NCBI RefSeq assembly: GCF_000003605.2
Contig: NW_003135357.1
Span: 235,529 to 247,403 of the forward strand
Origin: Saccoglossus kowalevskii
Taxonomy: Eukaryota; Hemichordata; Enteropneusta; Harrimaniidae
DNA length: 11,875 bases
Direction: 5' to 3'
The notes beneath the pieces were generated by a model, which had not been told where the DNA came from, ran no database searches, and was given only the letters and a program-made list of their open reading frames with translations. Made by a program: the position numbers and the translations under genes. This document shows positions 9,343 through 11,875 of this stretch, in pieces (positions within the stretch are counted from its first letter, which is position 1; the number at the start of each line of letters is the position of its first letter).

Positions 9343-9396
9343 GACCAATCACAGTCCCTCTATAGATAGAGAGATAGAGGGACTGTGGACCAATCA
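9343..9396. repeat. Palindrome between 9-bp direct repeats
   Basis: Arms CACAGTCCCTCTAT (9350-9363) and ATAGAGGGACTGTG (9374-9387) are perfectly complementary around a 10-nt spacer. The sequence GACCAATCA stands on both sides (9343-9351 and 9388-9396). This is consistent with a very small CAG...CTG-ended inverted-repeat insertion of about 36 bp that duplicated its target. A palindrome placed by chance next to paired CCAAT boxes is the alternative. The left arm with its flank recurs at 10099-10116. Confidence 0.75.
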
Positions 9397-9792
9397 ACGA
9401 CAGCAGGCATAAGATCGCGTGGTGGCAGAGATATATTCGTAGATTGCTGAAAACTCGTTCACAACCGAAACTACGTCACTACTCTGTAATGTCAGCTTTT
9501 GGCAAGAAACACCTAATGTGGATATCTAATAACATCGTCAAAGTGCACGTAATTACTTTATAAATTTACATGATGGCGCTGCTAGCCTAAAATACAATAT
9601 ATAACAGGAGTTAGTTACACGGGGTTTGTCAACAATGGCAAATAAAGTGTTAAGTCATGCTTACACATCACTCGCGTGAATATTGACACAACGGCTAAGA
9701 TGTCCTTTATACGATAGGTCACAGTCCCTGGATAGGTCAACGTACTTACTTATGACCATTGACACGCAGATCGCCGCAAACCAACCGTGCTG
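9397..9792. other. No gene recognised
   Basis: Spacer with no supported gene. The minus-strand open frame at 9661-9843 has no family resemblance. A third partial occurrence of TCACAGTCCCT lies at 9719-9729. Confidence 0.5.
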
Positions 9793-9919
9793 AATAGCGC
9801 CACCTGTGTTGACACAATGACTTATGACATTTACCAAAGCCATGCCATTTTATCTATGGGAGGATGCGCGGGCACATAATGATGCTATACACTGAAATTA
9901 TGGAGGACGTGGCGCTATA
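9793..9919. mobile_element. Possible small TA-flanked MITE
   Basis: ATAGCGCCAC at 9794-9803 and its exact reverse complement GTGGCGCTAT at 9909-9918 bracket about 125 bp of non-coding DNA. If the terminal TA on each side is the target duplication, the arrangement fits a Tc1/mariner-type non-autonomous element. A 10-bp inverted repeat is short, there is only one copy in the window, and the family is not recognised, so the call is tentative. Confidence 0.35.
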
Positions 9920-10089
9920 TTTTGTGGATATTCATTTATATTAATCTCATACACTTATATAATAAATTCAAGAAATGATTGTTGTTTCACAAACTTTTCA
10001 ACACCCCTTCATAAATAATTGACAAGTCCATGTGCCTGTACAAGTATTGAAAAGGTACTGGTAACGCTTTTTTTTAGTAACCGTGGTAC

Positions 10090-10178
10090 CGGTATATACA
10101 ATCACAGTCCCTCTATTCCGATACAATGTCAGATTGACGCTGTGGGACTACTGTGTATAGACTGCACGCTGAATCAAC
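10090..10178 (+). promoter_or_regulatory. Probable 5' leader or core promoter of the SnoaL-like gene
   Basis: The 90 bases before the start codon contain TATATA at 10093-10098 and an initiator-like TCAGATT at 10129-10135, about 35 bp apart. That is a little wide for a classical TATA-Inr pair. The 18-mer CAATCACAGTCCCTCTAT (10099-10116) also occurs at 9346-9363. AGTCCC (10106-10111) and GGGACT (10144-10149) form a short inverted pair. A four-codon upstream frame, ATG to TGA at 10126-10137, would lie in the leader if transcription starts before 10126. The transcription start is not determined. Confidence 0.35.
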
Positions 10179-10326
10179 ATGGCCGCTGACCTGAAAGCAA
10201 CATTAACTGCGAGATATAAAGAAGTTGAGAGACTCTGGAAGTCTGGTGACTACCAGACTCTAGCGAAGGAAAATTACACAGAAGACTGTAAATTAGTTTA
10301 TGGTGATATCCAGACTGGTCGCGACA
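10179..10326 (+). CDS. First exon of a SnoaL-like/DUF4440-type small protein
   Basis: The ATG at 10179 sits in good context (ATCAACATGG) and opens 49 codons plus one base. The exon ends at the donor GACA|GTAAGT (10326/10327), a strong phase-1 splice site. The peptide begins MAADLKATLTARYKEVERLW and continues with KSGDYQTLAKENYTEDCKLV and then YGDIQTGRD. The pattern is an N-terminal amphipathic helix, a Trp at residue 20, G[DN]xxxLAxxYTEDCxLxxxG and then G. This is typical of the first helix and strand of the cone-shaped NTF2/SnoaL/DUF4440 fold. From memory, closely similar short proteins of about 120-130 residues are multicopy in amphioxus. The remaining exon or exons, carrying the rest of the cone, lie beyond the window. 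Biochemical activity is not predictable: the fold serves isomerases, cyclases and non-enzymatic binding proteins. Without splicing, the frame would run on to 10454 through obviously intronic sequence. Confidence 0.8.
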
Positions 10327-11638
10327 GTAAGTTTACTCTCTCTCTGTTTGATCATGTAACCTTTTATTCCTTCTTAAACTTGTGTAACCATTACCATTAT
10401 TATTATTGGTATTGGCAATATGTACTACAGCTTAGTGGCATAGTCATATTTTAGCTAAATGACGAAAGATACTGAAAATACTATTTAAAAGCCATTTCTA
10501 ATCAATTTTCACCAACTTGGCCAAACATTCGAGGCACCTAATGCTATTCTCGGGCGCAAATCCGGTCATTTTCACTGCCTGGCAACCATCACGGTGAAAA
10601 ACAAAAATCGAAAACTGTCAGAAAACGGTATTTTGAGATGGTTGTTGAGACTCCCAAGAACAGTGTAACAAGATTACCCCTGCGTGCCCAATATTTAATT
10701 TAAATCAGTATTAATGCCCGGGTCTACTTTTTGCTTTGCCATGCGTTCGCGGCGCTACCTGTGGGTGCCCCAAGCGCGAACTTACTTATCATAAAGACCT
10801 ATGGGAAGGAGATTGCCCCAAGCTATGCGAGCGAAACGCACGCTCAGTTGCATTTTATATTTGCGAAAGTAAGCTGAACACCTTTTTACCTATCGATTTC
10901 GTCATTCCCTATCCTTTTCCCAAACTTCCCCGGCTCTGCAAGCCCCAGTTGTGACGTCACATAGCGATCAATCGCAAAATTGTCAAAGAGTGCGTACTTA
11001 CTAAATGTACACTAGCTGAATAGAACTGCAAAGATATAGTGGTGTAGTGATCATGTCCGAATAAACCGACGGACCTTTGTTGGCAACGATGGTTGGTGGA
11101 TATGGCCGTGGCAGGGATATATTACCCTGTTTTACTACATATAATCAACTTTCAGTCGGTCTTGCTTATAGTGAAAATGGTGTTCGTATCGCCGTGGTAG
11201 CAAACGTACTCTCGCACCTGCGCGCCGTCCCGGGGGTGGGGGGTGTTGGTTAGTTGATACATAGCTGGACAGGGAGGTGCCCCTGTGTGCTCAAAAGTGT
11301 GACCATTTTTATACCTGGATAGTGGCAAAATCTATACCCATATTTATACCAAAGTACCATTTCTGTCACTGTTTATTCCAAATAAAACAGTTACCGTATT
11401 TGCTCTATTAGAAGAGCATCTCCAATAGAAGCACATGTAAGCCAACAGTTGCATTGTATATTGATTTATTAAAATATGTATTTTGACCATAGAAACACCT
11501 CTGTCACTTACATAAGTATACCAAATCGGAAAAATATTACCGATATATATATATATGTCACTGTCCATCTTGACCAGAAATAAGACCGATACCTAAAATC
11601 CAAAGAACGAGACCCATTTCAAAGGCACGTCCCCATTA
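10327..11638 (+). other. Intron 1 of the SnoaL-like gene (start), no other gene recognised
   Basis: The intron starts GTAAGT at 10327 and appears to extend past the window end, since I could not find a following exon that continues the fold. It includes an AT-microsatellite (11544-11555), a G-rich run GGGGGTGGGGGGTGTTGG at 11233-11250 and a palindromic CRE-like TGACGTCA at 10952-10959. The plus-strand frame at 10736-10954 and the minus-strand frame at 11344-11568 have no family resemblance. If the gene has its second exon here in a diverged form, I have missed it. Confidence 0.55.
11397..11435. repeat. Dispersed repeat fragment, partner of 4341-4464
   Basis: TATTTGCTCTATTAGAA followed at once by GAGCATCTCCAATAGAAGCA. 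The first part is identical to 4448-4464 and the second is a close match to 4341-4363. The piece is also an imperfect inverted repeat of itself: TGCTCTATTAGA against TCCAATAGAAGCA. The family is unknown. Confidence 0.5.
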
Positions 11639-11668
11639 GATAAGATAAGATAAGATAACAGCTTTATT
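11639..11668 (-). mobile_element. Probable 3' end of a non-LTR retroelement
   Basis: On the minus strand AATAAAGCTGTTATC (from 11668) runs directly into four TTATC units (11658-11639). A polyadenylation-like AATAAA followed within a few bases by a short pentanucleotide array is how several animal LINE families, and SINEs that share their tails, end at the 3' side. Upstream on that strand (11669-11875) I recognise no coding remnant, so the fragment must be very short, or a SINE. A plain microsatellite next to a chance AATAAA is the alternative. Confidence 0.45.
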
Positions 11669-11875
11669 ACAACCGTTTAGAAAATTTTACATTTCTAATT
11701 TGGTGTTTAAAATGTAATAAAGTTAATAATGAATGACTAAAAAAAGTAAGTAGGCGAAAGTTGAGTAAATAAAAAGTTAAATAAGTGTGACTGAGTGTAT
11801 TCTTTTGTTTATTCATTTACTGTTACTCTAGTACACATAGAAGGCTATAATAGTATTTTTTATCTTTTGATTGTA
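11669..11875. other. No gene recognised
   Basis: AT-rich end of the window. It may be the body of the retroelement whose tail is at 11639-11668, or more of the intron of the SnoaL-like gene. Confidence 0.4.

Noticed and set aside
10736-10954. A Cys-containing 72-codon plus-strand frame, considered as exon 2 of the SnoaL-like gene.
   Set aside because: It has no phase-compatible acceptor that I can see and shows none of the later strands or aromatic residues expected of the fold.
11233-11250. A G-rich run as a G-quadruplex.
   Set aside because: It has two long G runs but not four separate runs of three, so only a weak two-tier structure is possible.

Overview
This window looks like nuclear DNA from a marine invertebrate animal. 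It is AT-rich and gene-poor, with decayed mobile elements, microsatellites, a long minisatellite and one exon that ends at a canonical GT splice donor. The exon at 10179-10326 resembles, from memory, the amphioxus (lancelet) type of SnoaL-like/DUF4440 small protein. A lancelet or related deuterostome is therefore my best guess for the source, but the sequence does not prove it. Nothing suggests a bacterial or viral origin: there are no dense operons, ribosome binding sites or viral structural genes.

Layout. 1-1050 is a 21-copy, 49-bp minisatellite containing an internal 294-bp (six-unit) duplication. It appears to be cut by the window start. 1051-1760 has nothing recognisable. 1765-3785, minus strand, is a broken, intronless copy of a large uncharacterised animal protein family. 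About ten nonsense codons and several frameshifts disable it, but motifs can be followed from its middle region to its Cys-rich C-terminus. 3786-6050 is non-coding as far as I can see. 6051-6221 and 6321-6440 hold two minus-strand copies of a tRNA-derived SINE. 6621-6775 and 8753-8877 hold two copies of a small TTAA-flanked inverted-repeat element (MITE). Between them lies unassigned AT-rich DNA with one faint exon-like open frame on the minus strand (7252-7470).

9343-9396 is a near-perfect 38-nt palindrome beside duplicated CCAAT-type sequence. 9793-9919 may be a third small MITE. 10179-10326 is the only credible live coding sequence: the first exon of a small SnoaL-like protein, with a phase-1 donor and an intron that leaves the window. 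11639-11668 looks like the 3' end of a minus-strand retroelement with a pentanucleotide tail.

The genes do not form a pathway: there is one real exon, one dead gene and a landscape of short repeats. I found no convincing new system. The observations most worth checking are the dead gene's family, with its nuclease-like acidic motifs, the higher-order structure of the minisatellite, and the SINE and MITE pairs.
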